Origin: Bryoerythrophyllum caledonicum
Taxonomy: Eukaryota > Streptophyta > Bryopsida > Pottiales > Pottiaceae
Reading direction: 5' to 3'
Assembly (NCBI GenBank): GCA_963971425.1
Contig: OZ020523.1
Coordinates: 20,317,105 to 20,381,104 of the forward strand
Length of the DNA stretch: 64,000 nt
Under the pieces are notes generated by a model, which saw only the letters and a program-made list of their open reading frames with translations, made no database searches and had not been told where the DNA came from. Shown here in pieces: positions 43,169 to 55,153 of this stretch. Position numbers and translations under genes: made by a program. The stretch's first letter is position 1. The number at the start of each line of letters is the position of its first letter.

Positions 43169-44825
43169 TCTCAGTAGTACTTAAAAGGGACAATATTGGA
43201 ACACAAAATAAAATGTCTACAAGCATCCATCTCCAACACTTGAAATTAATAGAATTAACATGCCATTATCAGAAACAGCCTGTAGGCTGTAATCTAGCTT
43301 AGAGAAAATATCAATGTTGCTAGCCTATAAATGCTTAGAAATGTCCATGGACCATAAGGATGTAAATATCCCATTATTGGATTAAAGGTGCAAGTTAATT
43401 CTTCTTTTGGAAAAGTAATATTGTCTACTTAATTTAAATTCCACAAATTACAATGTTCATCCAACATGATTAAATGAGCACAATTTGGGTAAAGTGAAAC
43501 TTCATAAAGCATATGATATTGAAGAATTTTAATGAAGTTACTAGTGTATTGACTTGTTGTCCCCAACGGAGCGAGGCCAATTCCCAATTAAGTGAACTTT
43601 TGTAAATGCATATCCATTATATACCCGGCATTGACTTTAGATACATGTTATTTACTTTATATACCCGTTACAATTTTTTCTATGGTAGGAGCACTGGACT
43701 CGCGGATGAATATTAGAAGTGTTGGCTTCCAATTCTAGATTCAATGCTGAGTCTTGTAGTAAGTGAATTCTATTTCAGATGGTTTGAGGCTAGAATCAAT
43801 CCTTAACACTTCCCTTACCATTTGTAATCTTCACGTCATATGTATTCATGCACAGAGGCAACCATTGCCGTGAGCACGAGATGCACGGGATGTGTGTATC
43901 GCATTGATTGCAGGCAAATGCTTTCATGGTTTCTTTCTGCTTGGACTGCAGCTGATGTGGTTCAGACCTGTACATGGCACCATAAGGATTTGGTTGATCT
44001 TGAAGCAGAATCAGATGCGACTGGTGTTTATGGTGATAGCATGACATTGTTGAATTTGTCAATCAAGGTCTAACCATTATTTGATTCCCCAAGCAGATCG
44101 AAGAAGTGACTTTCTGAAGTTAGGAAAGCATAAAATGCTCAGGTTGAGAATTGTACCCAGAGATTGACAGCAGCAAGTGCAGCAATTGTAAGCTTTGTCG
44201 CAGACATGTGCAATTATTTGGAACATTTCGTACTGAAAGCTGCACCTGGCGAAAATCTTGATTGCAACCTTGCCATGTTACTTCACACCGACATTTTAAT
44301 CGACGGGCACGAACTACCTAATTTTCAGCTCATAGTCTGTAAAAATAGTTCCGCAAATCCTAACGCAAGTTGATCAGAAATTTGTTTCCCGTAAGTTCAA
44401 TATCAGCAGCTCCGCATGGATATCCGTGCATTCTACTCACATTACCATCAGGTCGTTGTTTGTTAACACCTATTATAGTTGATCGGTTAACACAGCCGTC
44501 ACAAAATTATCACTACAGTGTCTCAGAAGACAATGAATTATGGCTGAGGTGACATACAACTATTAAATCTTTAACATATTATCCAAAAGACGCCAAACTC
44601 ACTCTTTCAAATTACTCCAACCCTCATTCTGAAAGAGGAGACGAAGATGAAGACCTCTTTTCTGAAAAGGTCGTGACAAAAATACTTCAACAGTCCTCAA
44701 CACAACCCGGACAGCCTTTCCAAAATAAGAAAAATTCAAATACCTTACAAGAACTAGATGCAAAAAATGCTTTATCTACATTCAAGAAAGAAACATCTTT
44801 CACTCTTTTCGAAGAACACAAACAC
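43169..44825. other. Spacer with weak open frames only
   Basis: Several short frames (for example 44,164-44,373 and 44,370-44,552) have no motif. On the plus strand an open stretch of about 86 codons (44,577-44,835) contains DEDEDLFSEKVV and ends one codon past the start of the duplicated segment. It could be the end of a captured gene fragment. I cannot assign it. Confidence 0.3.
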
Positions 44826-45013
44826 ATGCGGTAAGAGAATCCACTATTTTGAGGTCTATGAGGACAAATCAGGTAATCGTTCATTTCATGAGTTCCAGGT
44901 TAATGATCTGTAACAAATGATCACAAAATAATAAGTCACATAGTGTTGGAGCTAAATTGAAATTTATCTCAAATCAGTCAACAATCAACAAACACAGGGT
45001 ACATCACGGCCGC

Positions 45014-47954
45014 TCAAATATCTGCAAAAGCATGATACAGGGCAGCATCGTGAACGATATAGTGCAATGCCGCTCCAACTGTGGCGAAGGTGACAATTAT
45101 GTTCACAATGATGTTTGCCCGATGCCATGCCAGACGATATGGGCCGAGAGTCTTGGCGCCCCGCACCTACATGATTTATGCCTGAGATTAGAGCCCGATT
45201 ACTTCTACAATTCATTTTACATAGGAAATTTCACCTTCTTACATGAGTAGTAACAAGAAAGATTGTGCAATGTACTCTTCAGCACGCGTACATAGTAATG
45301 CATTGCATACCTTAATAATCATGTCGTGAATGAGCCCGCCTTGAAGAGAGAAGGCCGCCATGGATCCTGTGAGGGCGATGAAATCGCCGAAGAAGGGTAG
45401 GAGAGCGCCCATGAATGTACTCAGAGCAACAAAGATGCCGCGTAGCAAGAACCGAGACGCTACCTTTTCCAGGGAGTAATCGCTGCTCACGGTCTTTGAC
45501 TTGAGAGCAGGGAAGATCTTCACTGCAAGGCAAGTGTCTAGGAACTCGTACATGGGAGTTGCAAAAATCTGCACACAACCAATAATCAATACTAGTTACA
45601 ATTGGCCAGCTAGTGAGTCTTGTGTGCACAAACGGTCTTGGGGAAATGAACCAAGGGATTGATATGTATGACATGGATTAGAGGTTTAATATGTAAATTG
45701 TTCAGTAGCTTACATGGAAGACGACCAACGCCTGCAAGAGGGCGGTGGCGTTGGCCAAAGTGATGGCCCACTTGGGCCCGGACAGGTTGATGAGCAAATA
45801 TGGGAAGGCGGAGTTGCCGTAGGCCCAGTAGCCTGCGATGGTGAGCAGAAGGAATGGCGCGCTCCCCACTGTGAACTGCATCCACAACGCCTTCTTGATG
45901 TTCTTGGACGCGGGGCTCTTGATGGTCGCCTGCATGTACGGTCATCCACAAAGTCATGGTCATTCATGCACCAATATTCATACGGTATCGAGGAATTGCA
46001 GCATCGAAATGGCTTACTATATTATATTTAATACATGGTTGGACAATTCATCACATTTAGAATTGACTCTGAGAAGGCAGGCATGCTTGGACGCAGAACA
46101 GCAACACACCTGCATCTCTGGAAGGATTCCTGTGTTGAAAGCAAAGGCGATGGTTGCGAGTGCACCAACAGCGTTGAAAGCCTGGTTGGTGGCCGTTCCA
46201 GGTAACGAATAGTCCCTCGGACTTGAAGCGTGCATACCTGCGGGCAACAATTCTCTGATGAGTGAAGGGAACCTACGTGTTGACAGCCCGTAGCAAGTCT
46301 ATGTCTTTAGCTAAGAAAGATGGCACCACAAATTAACTTGATGTATTATTATGCACATTAGTAAGCAAGATTGATGCCTCATTCATAATCTGTTCCAGGT
46401 TCTAGATTCTAGATTCAAGAGAGTGAGAGTCGATTACCGTCCTTGATGGAAACGATAACTGCAACCATCGTGTACGTGCAGCTCAGTGCCAGAGAGAAGG
46501 CCGAAAAGTACTTGAGAGTGGACAGGTTCGGAACCGCTGTGGCAAAACACAAGTACAGCGTCCCCGCAATGAAAATCCATGCGGCCAGATGCATTTCGGT
46601 CAACCCTGCGATGGCCTGCAGTGATTCCCAAAATTCAGCCTTGAAGGTCACCAATCTACGCAAGAAAGTCTTGAGCTATAGGATTCCTTCATTCAGAAAT
46701 CTATCCTGATCATATAGTGTAACTCAGGCTCTAGGATGGTTGTAATCAAGTCTAGAACTGATTATTCGGGAGACCCTCAGCAATGATCACAGTCTAAGCC
46801 AAACTGGGAGATAGGCAAGTTGATCAATCTATGCTGATGAGTACTCATGCGGTGCAAATACGCACCTTGAGCGATTGTCCTCCCAGTATTATCAAGCCCA
46901 CATTGGCAATACTGATGTTGAGGTACTGGATGAACCATGTGAGCTTGGACATGAAAGGACCTGCAAAACAGTTTCATCACAACAGAAGTCACGACCAAAG
47001 CAGCGAATAGCATGCGTTGCAACTACCTTACTAAAGAAAACCAAACCTGTGCTAGTTCAAACGCCCCAAAGAAAAAGCACACTGCAAAAGCTGAATTAAT
47101 TTCTCTCGCTAGAATGACCACATGATAGGTATAAGCATATCACAACGTTGTATGCTTCGATACATCAGAGTGGAAAATCTCTAGAGGTTGGAACGCATAA
47201 AAAGTAGATAAGGTAATATATTCATAAACTCGCTCGTACAAATAAATGTTCATTGTGTCGGCAAGCCTCACGTAGCAAGACTTGTTGAAGACTTGATCAG
47301 ACGATTGTAGGTCCACGAGTATACACTCACCGTAGACTGTGTGGACGAGGTCTCGGTATCGGATGTGGCGCACTCCACGGATCTCGTGGAGGCTCCCCAA
47401 CAAACAGTTGTTATACATGGAGAGCGCGCCCCCGCCCACCATGCACACCAGCCCCGCCGTCCACCCCATGTAGGCCAGGATGAGGGCCGGGTACCCTAGA
47501 ATGAAGGCCGTGTTCACGGCCGCCACCAGGTGGAACCCCACCGCCCACCACTCATCTGCGTCACCATCACCCCAATTGCCCAATTGCCAAAGCATGGCCC
47601 GTCTCACCATCGTCAGTACCGCATTCGTTGTGCAACGCATAATTTCTTGCCCAAGCAATGTGCACGCTCCTCACATGAAAGCACACGAATGGAACCTTAC
47701 TGTATGATGAATTTGGAAAAAGCAACAATGCCCTTAGACTAGCAGAGTCTGAGCACATTGAGTTCACCTTGTCCCACACTATGCGTGGTGCCGGCATGGC
47801 CTGACACCACTACCAGGGTATTGGTGGGATCATCCTCGCCAGTGATACTCATGCGCCGAGCGGGTGGATGCAGCCCCGAAGATGCTTGCACCTCCAGGTC
47901 GAAAACTGCCACATCTGCATCACCGTCCATGATTCCTGCATCACTTCCGCGCAT
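45014..47954 (-). CDS. Proline/GABA transporter-like amino acid permease (AAAP family), copy 2
   Basis: Exons: 47954-47768, 47555-47331, 46960-46866, 46639-46438, 46237-46110, 45929-45714, 45568-45311 and 45166-45014. All eight have exactly the lengths of copy 1 and give the same 487-residue ProT-like protein, ending at a TGA. The 5' acceptor of the last exon is TAG instead of CAG, which is still usable. Differences from copy 1 seen in exons are silent or absent (for example GTCTCG for GTCGCG in exon 2), so both genes should be functional. Role as for copy 1: proton-coupled uptake of proline-type compatible solutes, judged from family. Confidence 0.9.
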
Positions 47955-50742
47955 CGAACTGGTCAGAATCGTTTCCGAATCATTGTGAGTGCATACATGA
48001 ACAGTCTTTTCTACATACTATCACAGGCTCAGAACACATGATCACATGTATTCAGGTTGTCGAAGTTATGAATGAAGTTGTCGAAATTGCCAGCTAGCTG
48101 GCATTCACCGCAGTCGGAGGAGATTACCAACTGAAGCTAGTATGAATGAAATGCTGGAACATGCACTAATCCAAGCTTCAGCTCCTCTCAACCAACTGGA
48201 TTTCAGAAGGCGCTAAGCTAACTCAGAAACAAACCACAGTAGATCGAACCATCCACTTATGATGCCGAACAGTTGAGAGTAGGACACACAACCAGAGGGC
48301 GTACTTCAGAAGCTATAACTCCAGCACCTTTCATACTACTGGACATAAGACTGCATTTTGCCGAAACAGCAGACTCTAAAAGATCATGGTTTTGTGAAAC
48401 AAATAGACCACCATACCCCCAATCTGCAAACAAAAGCAGAAATGGAGAAGAAGAGTACCTGACAGATCGTTTCACAAAACTGGACGTTATTATGGGGATG
48501 CTACGACAATGATACCGGTACGAGCAGCAGTATTCCAAAATGCAGAAACCCGAGATACGCTAAAAGCAGAAATCAAAGCATATAAATCAAGCAAAATCGT
48601 GTGCAGCCTTACCGTGAAGGCGAGACAGAGCGAACGACCGAACCAGCGAACCAGCGTCGAGCAAAGAAGCGAAAGGAGCAAAGCAGCCAACCAGCGAAAG
48701 TAGCAGAAGAGCCAACCAGCGAAAGGAGCAAAGGGGCGAAGGAGAAGAGCAAGAGAGGAGGAGAGCAATGGACGTGGAGGAGAAGTATGGCACGTCTTAT
48801 AATGAGAGATGAAGAATCTTCATCTTCACGTTGTAGTCTCGCCCGGAGGGTGATTAGCTTGGATGAGTTTGGCTCTTCCATCGAGGCCTTCCACTTCGAT
48901 GTACTGTGCGTGATGTGTGCTCCCATGACATACATAAACCGCACACGACAGACGCATTGAAAGCCAATTCATGAGTGCGGCGTCATGCAGGTTCCTTCAT
49001 CATGGTACCATTTTGCGGCAGATGAGGGTCTAAATTGAAACTACTTTGGATAAATCGCTTGTATACAGGAGCGGTCACCCGCATGGACATACAAACTCAT
49101 GATGACCGGCAGATTCTAGGTCCTGAGCTAGATTTCCAATACCTAATTGTTGGTAGAGTACTACATATCTGCACAACTTGAAATTCTACCTTGTAATGCA
49201 CATGACTCGTATCAGAATTTAGTTATCTACACGACTAGCCAATACATGTACAAATACAAGTCGCATACACAGGTTGAGATGTTTAGTTTAATGTTCAATT
49301 AGATGTTCAGTTAAATACCTACTTTTCTGAAATTATCCTGAAGAAAAGGCAGAGTCTGGATAGAGTTGCACTTTCAGGTTAGGTTCGATAGAAAATTACG
49401 GCCCTCTTCCCCATATATACCTGTAGAACTTTATATCTTTATACCTATATGTATATATTTTTCAGCTAGAGGGCCGCCCAGCTCATTAATTTCTTGACGG
49501 TGTACGTTGATGGTGAAGAGGACCTCCTGCACGCGTGAGCGGCGAGAGCTGCAGCGTCATGACTCGGAAGGATCTATCAAGTCTGGGTCAGTAACATCGC
49601 AGCTATGCCGTGGCATTCTGTGCGAGTGCTTCGCATCGTGTACCAGAAGGAATATGCAGCACTGACATCTGCAACAGAAGATTTTCTCAAACCCACTGAG
49701 TTCCATCGCAACGTGATCGTCACGTGAGCTCACGCATTCCTGCACCTTAGCTTTCATGCCTGTTGCTTTCATGCCTGCAGCAGCAGCTTTATGTCGTCAA
49801 GTTACAGCTCACAGCCTCGTTTGTATCGTCACAGTTGCATTCGGAAGTTGGAGGACTTGCTTCGGATGAAGCACTCACAGGTAGGCATAACATGATTACA
49901 TCGGTGTTTTCTCTGGGCGTTTACAACACCATCGCCTGAGTAACATCCGGGTATTAGAGGGTATCTTCGGAGTATCACATAGGTACATTCGCCATCTGCA
50001 CTTAAACACCATAAAAACATGTGTGGAATGATCAACATGGGAATAATGGGAATAAAGAACACAACTGTCCGTGGGTGATTCGGTGCAAAGCAAGTGCAAA
50101 GGATACGGGGGTGATTTGGTGGTTTCTGAAGGCGGGGAACGGGATGGGCCCGAGATGAAGTCGAGCGGGAAGTCGACCGACCGCTTCCTCGAAATGCGGT
50201 ACCTGGACAGGTGGGAGTCGCCGTCGGTCAGTTCTGAACTCCGTCAAGCTGGACGGATCGGACGGTCAATACGCAAGGAGACCAATATGAATACGGCAAG
50301 TCCTCTGCGCATTTCCAGTACACCCGGAGACCATCACAGCGCGCTAAAGAACATGTCGATAACGTCGAGGTAAGCAAATCTGTAATGCATGCTGTCATTG
50401 GGGTCATGGTTGATGTGATAAAAACTCCCATTCAATCGAACATAATAACCATGCCAAATAGAAGTATAGGCTGAATCCAACGTTAAGTAGTACCAAGGTA
50501 CGTGCACTTGTTTCATGGACTTTGGTAGATGAAAATCCCAGACCAGGTTGGTTGCTGATCATCAGCGAATAGAATATACTTAGGTAGCTCCTTCACCACC
50601 CTGTTTAAAAACTTCCCAGCCTGTGAAGTCACTGATCGGATATTGTCAAGTGCATATCACTGATGAAGTTTTTCACGCATGCATGTATCCGCACCAGTCG
50701 GCATTATCTTCGATGTTGCAAAGTGAATGACGACCCAGTGGA
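47955..50742 (-). promoter_or_regulatory. Upstream region of transporter copy 2
   Basis: Diverged copy of 3,254-6,077, with the same CT-rich leader (48,610-48,785 on the minus strand) and the same possible 5' UTR intron. Most differences between the two transporter genes lie here, so expression may differ more than the protein does. Confidence 0.4.
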
Positions 50743-51881
50743 GCATTACCTTGAATTGAATAAATGTCAAAGAATATTGATTGCCACAAAAGGTATACCA
50801 GCCTATGGATTTCCCATGAAGCAATGTGAATGTATGGAGAACCCAAGTAATGATACATTTCTGTTTTGATGATAGAAAATAGAATTACAATCTCAACAAC
50901 CCAAGTGATTTCACATTTTTCCAGTGAAAATTGAATTAGTTATGAATTTTCAAAGTGTGCTGCCACTAGGTAGCCCCGGCCAAAAGTCAGGGGTCTTTGA
51001 GTGATACCAAACATAGAGTGGCAGTGTTAGGAAGGTGGCGGTCATAGGGGGTATACTTTAGTACTCTTGCATTGCGTTGGTGCAAAAAAGAAAGCATGAA
51101 TCCTGCTCATATTGATTTAGTTTCCGAGGCGGCAGTAATCCGATGTCGTGATTTCGATGCACGCAGAGGACGTAGTTTGGCCTGTGTTATTACCGGAGTA
51201 TCAGCGGACAGGAATCTTCTTCGGTTGAAGTTTCTGTTAAAATACCAACTGGGTGTTTTGACATGCAACATACCTACGTGCCCCTGATACGCGCAAACAA
51301 CTGATCACTCTGAAGCAGAGATTCTATTTCTCTGCGACTGAAACCAACACGATAGAAATTTGATAGAGAAAATACAGTACCCACGGTACATAGGCCAATT
51401 GAGTCAACTTTACACAACAGAACTAGAACTCCGCACTACTTTGTCCATAGGACAGAGAGCGCGCAACCCAACGCTGACAGAATATGGAAAAAGTTAGTGA
51501 AGAGACTCTACAAGTGTTGCCACCGAAATCAGTAGTTATCCAGCATGACATACACAAATCCATGGTTGCTGTTGTCAGATCGTCTGCATATTGACACAAA
51601 AGTTGTTAATCTCTACTTCTCATACAGATGATATACTTCAGTAAAAAACATGATGAATCATAGATACAGAGATTATCTTGTTTGAACCAACTCGGACTAA
51701 TTCTGGAATTAGAACAGAGCCAGGGTAGGATTCATTGAACTTGCAACTTTTCTTAGATTTCACTTCGTGAAACATATATTACTCTGATACGTCGTGATAA
51801 AAGATCGGACTGATTTCCTGTCTGAGTTATTACGATGCTCTGTGTAGAATAAACTTGAGGTGGAGAGAGGACAAAACACAC
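50743..51881. other. Spacer, possibly the 3' end of the next gene
   Basis: No complete gene is supported. A frame at 51,072-51,287 has no recognisable motif. The last coding exon and 3' UTR of the Cys-rich membrane protein gene should lie here, but I could not identify them. Confidence 0.35.
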
Positions 51882-53924
51882 CTTCTGTAGATTATGAAGC
51901 CTGCGAAAGCCAGGCCTCCAACAGCAGCAAAGCATGTCAAGCTGATCAACACGATTGCCCAGTTTGGCAACCCATGATGCTTCCGATGGCTGGCATCCAT
52001 GCAGCTCGGCGGAGTGCATCGTTCTTGACCAGGAGGCTGTCATTCACAAAACGATGTTAATCACTAAACATCAACACAACTACTGAAAATGCAATTACCA
52101 GCATGTGTGATGGGAAAAACTACGAACCTTGGTAGAAGCCGAACATTTATTATCCGCCACAACAGTTGGCGAATGGGGAGCATTTTCCAAGTAAAGCAGA
52201 CACCTGACTTCCCTAGTTCGTGAGGCTTTCTTGCAGCGACCCTTGCAACTCGTCCATTCTCTCGCAGTCCACTTATACACCTCTGTTGCACAACGACCAC
52301 GAAAAAGCCATAAGAAAAAACACCGAATCCAGAATGGGTAGGTTGATTGAGATCAGAGTTATCTGTAAAGTCACCCAAAGTTTCAACAAGATACCCCCTA
52401 TTTAAACTTCTCTTTCCTCACTCTGAATAGTTATTAAAATCAGCAAAAGAGCTAAGCGATGGTCTCTAAACTCAAGTCAAAGTAATATTAGCTGTCAAAA
52501 GAGTCAACCATGAAAATACGCCGCCTTTCTCTCCGTTGAGCTAATTTGAGATATGGGGAACTATTTAGAGGTGGGTGAAGAGGGGGTATCTTATTCAAAC
52601 TTCGGGGTGGCTTTGCAAATAACTCCATTCAGTGACATCCATTCGGTATAATTGTTCTCACCGCGTGGTTTTGGCTGAAAGGTCAAGTAGGCATCGCTCT
52701 GACAGTAACCAGTCTTGCTCTTCACATCTGTAATGGAGGGCTCGGAGCAGTCGCTGCAGCAGATCCACTCGTTTCCTACATCTTTCCTACTCGGGCACCT
52801 GCTGCAGCTCTTGCTTATTCTTGCCTTATCTGCTCCACAACCAAACCAACCCAGGTAAGACACTAGAGTGCAGAGAAAAGCTTTCTCCCAATCCTCTCAT
52901 GGCCTGTCATAACCAACAAGAAAAACCCTTCCACTGCCACCTAAACAAGAGGCTACAGTCATTTGTCCTCTCTGCTTCAATAGTAGATGAGTGCGCCAAT
53001 AAAGTGGGTGAAACAATCGAAATATATGTTCCAATCCTAAACACAATCAAAGCTAAACTTGAAACACATATCCCAGTTCTAAACATGACGATGACAGAAA
53101 GCGGGTGCGTTCTAATATGGCGTATAGACCAAAAATGATGTAACATCACTCTCCAGAGAAGCATCAGGAAACCAAAATCACACCTTCTCGAGACACATGA
53201 ACCCAAAACGACCTACCATCACTCTCCATATTATTGAATCACCAAAAAACAGGGGACAAAACCCAGACTGACACATAAAACCTAATGATCTGATTTCACT
53301 CTCCAGGAGAATTACTAGGTTACCACAGACAGGAAAGGCAAACTGTATGTGACGAATACCCCCTAAAATAACAACACACACCCAACCGATGCATCATCAC
53401 TCTCCAGAAAATAAAATAAAAAAACAGACGTACCTTCTCTGCAGCACTGGAACCTGGCGAAGAAAAGCGGGCAGGTGCCATACTGCGGCGCCGAGCACAG
53501 CCCCTGGCAGTCACTAGACGACTCCACCGCCACAAACCCCTCCCCGCACCCCCCCATCCACAAATTCTGGCACCTGCTGTCCCAAAAACAACCTACCAAC
53601 AACACAAAACACACCCATCCCACCAAATCAATCCACCATCTCTTCCTTAAAACACCACCATCTCTTCCTTAAAAACATCACCATCTCTTCCTTAAAACAT
53701 CAACCATCTCTTCCTACAAACATCAACCATCTCTTCCTACAAACATCAACCATCTCTTCCTACAAACATCAACCATCTCTTCCTACAAACATCACCATCT
53801 CATCGTAAAAACATCCCCATCTCTTCCACATACGACAAATCAAGTAATTCTTACCTGCGGATGCTTGTTGGATGAGGGCAGCGAACCCTAGGATGAAGAG
53901 CACCATGGCCTCCACCTTCGCCAT
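51882..53924 (-). CDS. Secreted/type I membrane Cys-rich protein with thrombospondin type-1-like repeat (partial model)
   Basis: Exon pieces on the minus strand: signal peptide MAKVEAMVLFILGFAAL (53924-53855); Cys-rich QNLWMGGCGEGFVAVESS and QYGTCPLFFARFQCC (from 53,573); CPSRKDVGNEWICCSDC (52798-52662); KWTAREWTSCKGRCKK, TREVRCLL and ADNKCSAS (52280-52128); and PPGQERCTPPSC followed by a membrane span NWAIVLISLTCFAAVGGLAF and IIYRR (52036-51882). The WTSC-C-R-VRC-C-PP-C-C spacing is that of TSP1 repeats of the ADAMTS-like kind, spread over two exons. The phase between the first exons cannot be made to fit with simple GT-AG joins, so an exon is missing or misplaced, and the cytoplasmic tail is not found. 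TSP1 repeats are rare in plants. Role unknown; the layout suggests a cell-surface protein. Confidence 0.6.
52356..52625. mobile_element. MITE family GAGTTATTTGTAAAG, copy 1
   Basis: The ends GAGTTATCTGTAAAGTCACC and its inverse (GGTGGCTTTGCAAATAACTC) are flanked by CA on both sides. It lies in an intron of the TSP1-type gene, close to the end of the third Cys-rich exon. Confidence 0.7.
53640..53830. repeat. Minisatellite in the TSP1-type gene intron
   Basis: About eight units of 22-24 bp of the form CATCAACCATCTCTTCCTACAAA, with variants CTTAAAA and CATCACC. It separates the signal-peptide exon from the first Cys-rich exon. Confidence 0.9.
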
Positions 53925-55153
53925 TGAGGGTCTGGGAGCTTCAGATCATGGGTTTGGAGGCGACCCAAGTGAGGAATTGTGAGGGAGTTCGTATGGCTTT
54001 GATTTGTGAAAGGGTTGTGTGAGATCTGGGGTTTGTGAGAGAGGAAGTTTACTGTGGACTGCTACAGAAGCCGCGGCGAATGCTCTGGAAATAAGCTTTG
54101 AGGAGACTGAGTTGCCTTTCAGAGCAAGGGCTGGACGATAATCAGTAGATTACGCGGATCATCATCTACGTGGAGGGTACATTTGGTCGTCGTCTGAAGT
54201 GGGACTAGAAGAACTCTGGTCCCTATTGTTTTGGAAGAGTGTCTGTTTGTTCCACCACTAAGTTGATGCCGGCCGGACAGAGTTTGTAGTGTGGAGCTAC
54301 TTTTGCCTCTTGAGGTAGATACTATAAGAAGTGGGACTAAATTAGAAGTTGTTTTCACCACTTTTTGAGGAAAAGGAGAGATCATGTTGTACTATAAAAT
54401 TTAGTTCTTTGTTTGCTTTTGAGTTTATTACAAAAATATACAAATACTTAGGATTCATCTTAAAATGAGGAAAGAAGACAACTTACCGTATATTTGCCTC
54501 ATTTTACAAATAACTAATACTTTGGCATATTTTGGTCTTGGCAAGGTACTACACCATTAAATCAAGTGGAATCTTTGAGAATGTTCTTCTTTCAACTTTT
54601 TTGCCATAAGGTTTTCATTTGATAAACCTAGACAATCACATGACATTCTAGAACAAGAACTAGATGATTTATGAATCTTTCAGGAGGAATGAAACAAGGG
54701 GCCTTCAAAAGGAAGAACTAGATGTGTATCACTAAAGGAGTAAACATGGTCCATTCCTGAGTGCATTGTTCACTTTTGGCACCTACCTGCCAAACTGGTG
54801 ATTTTTCCAAAGGTCCAGATAGAATGGATATCCATGGGTATCATCTAGGCATTACATGGGTATCACCTAGACAAATCTCGAGTTTTCCAAAAAGTTTGGA
54901 CATTCTCCATTGTGCATTAATTATGTACAAAACTGATCACTGCATAGGGTAGATTAGAAATCAATCAGTTAAGGACTCAAGAGTGATTCCAGAAAACCAA
55001 GAGACCGCCCTAGCATTGGTTCTACAATGTTAAATGCGAAAGCTTGGCAAACTAAAATCTACGCTGATTTAGATAGCAAACTTTTTATAAAAAACAAAAT
55101 AAAATCATGAACCCTCTCTACTTACATTCTCAATAAAAGTGTTGCATTCGGGG
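53925..55153. other. Intergenic region with a partial MITE
   Basis: Divides the TSP1-type gene's promoter side from the 3' end of TDP1. From about 54,365 to 54,513 it matches the second half of the MITE at 56,719-57,068 (GAGATCATGTTGTAC, GCCTCATTTTACAAATAACT). Nothing else is supported. A (TCACCTAG)-like GGGTATCAC pair at 54,836-54,866 is too short to judge. Confidence 0.5.

Larger units (their letters stand above)
44826..50742. repeat. Segmental duplication, unit 2
   Basis: Same-orientation copy of 121-6,077 at an offset near 44,700 bases. The transporter introns keep the same length as in unit 1 over exons 2-7, except for a few bases near exon 7. Upstream it differs by small indels, for example an extra ATATATACCTGTAGAACT-type stretch near 49,420 and deletion of a ~15-bp segment near 50,262. 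Confidence 0.93.
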
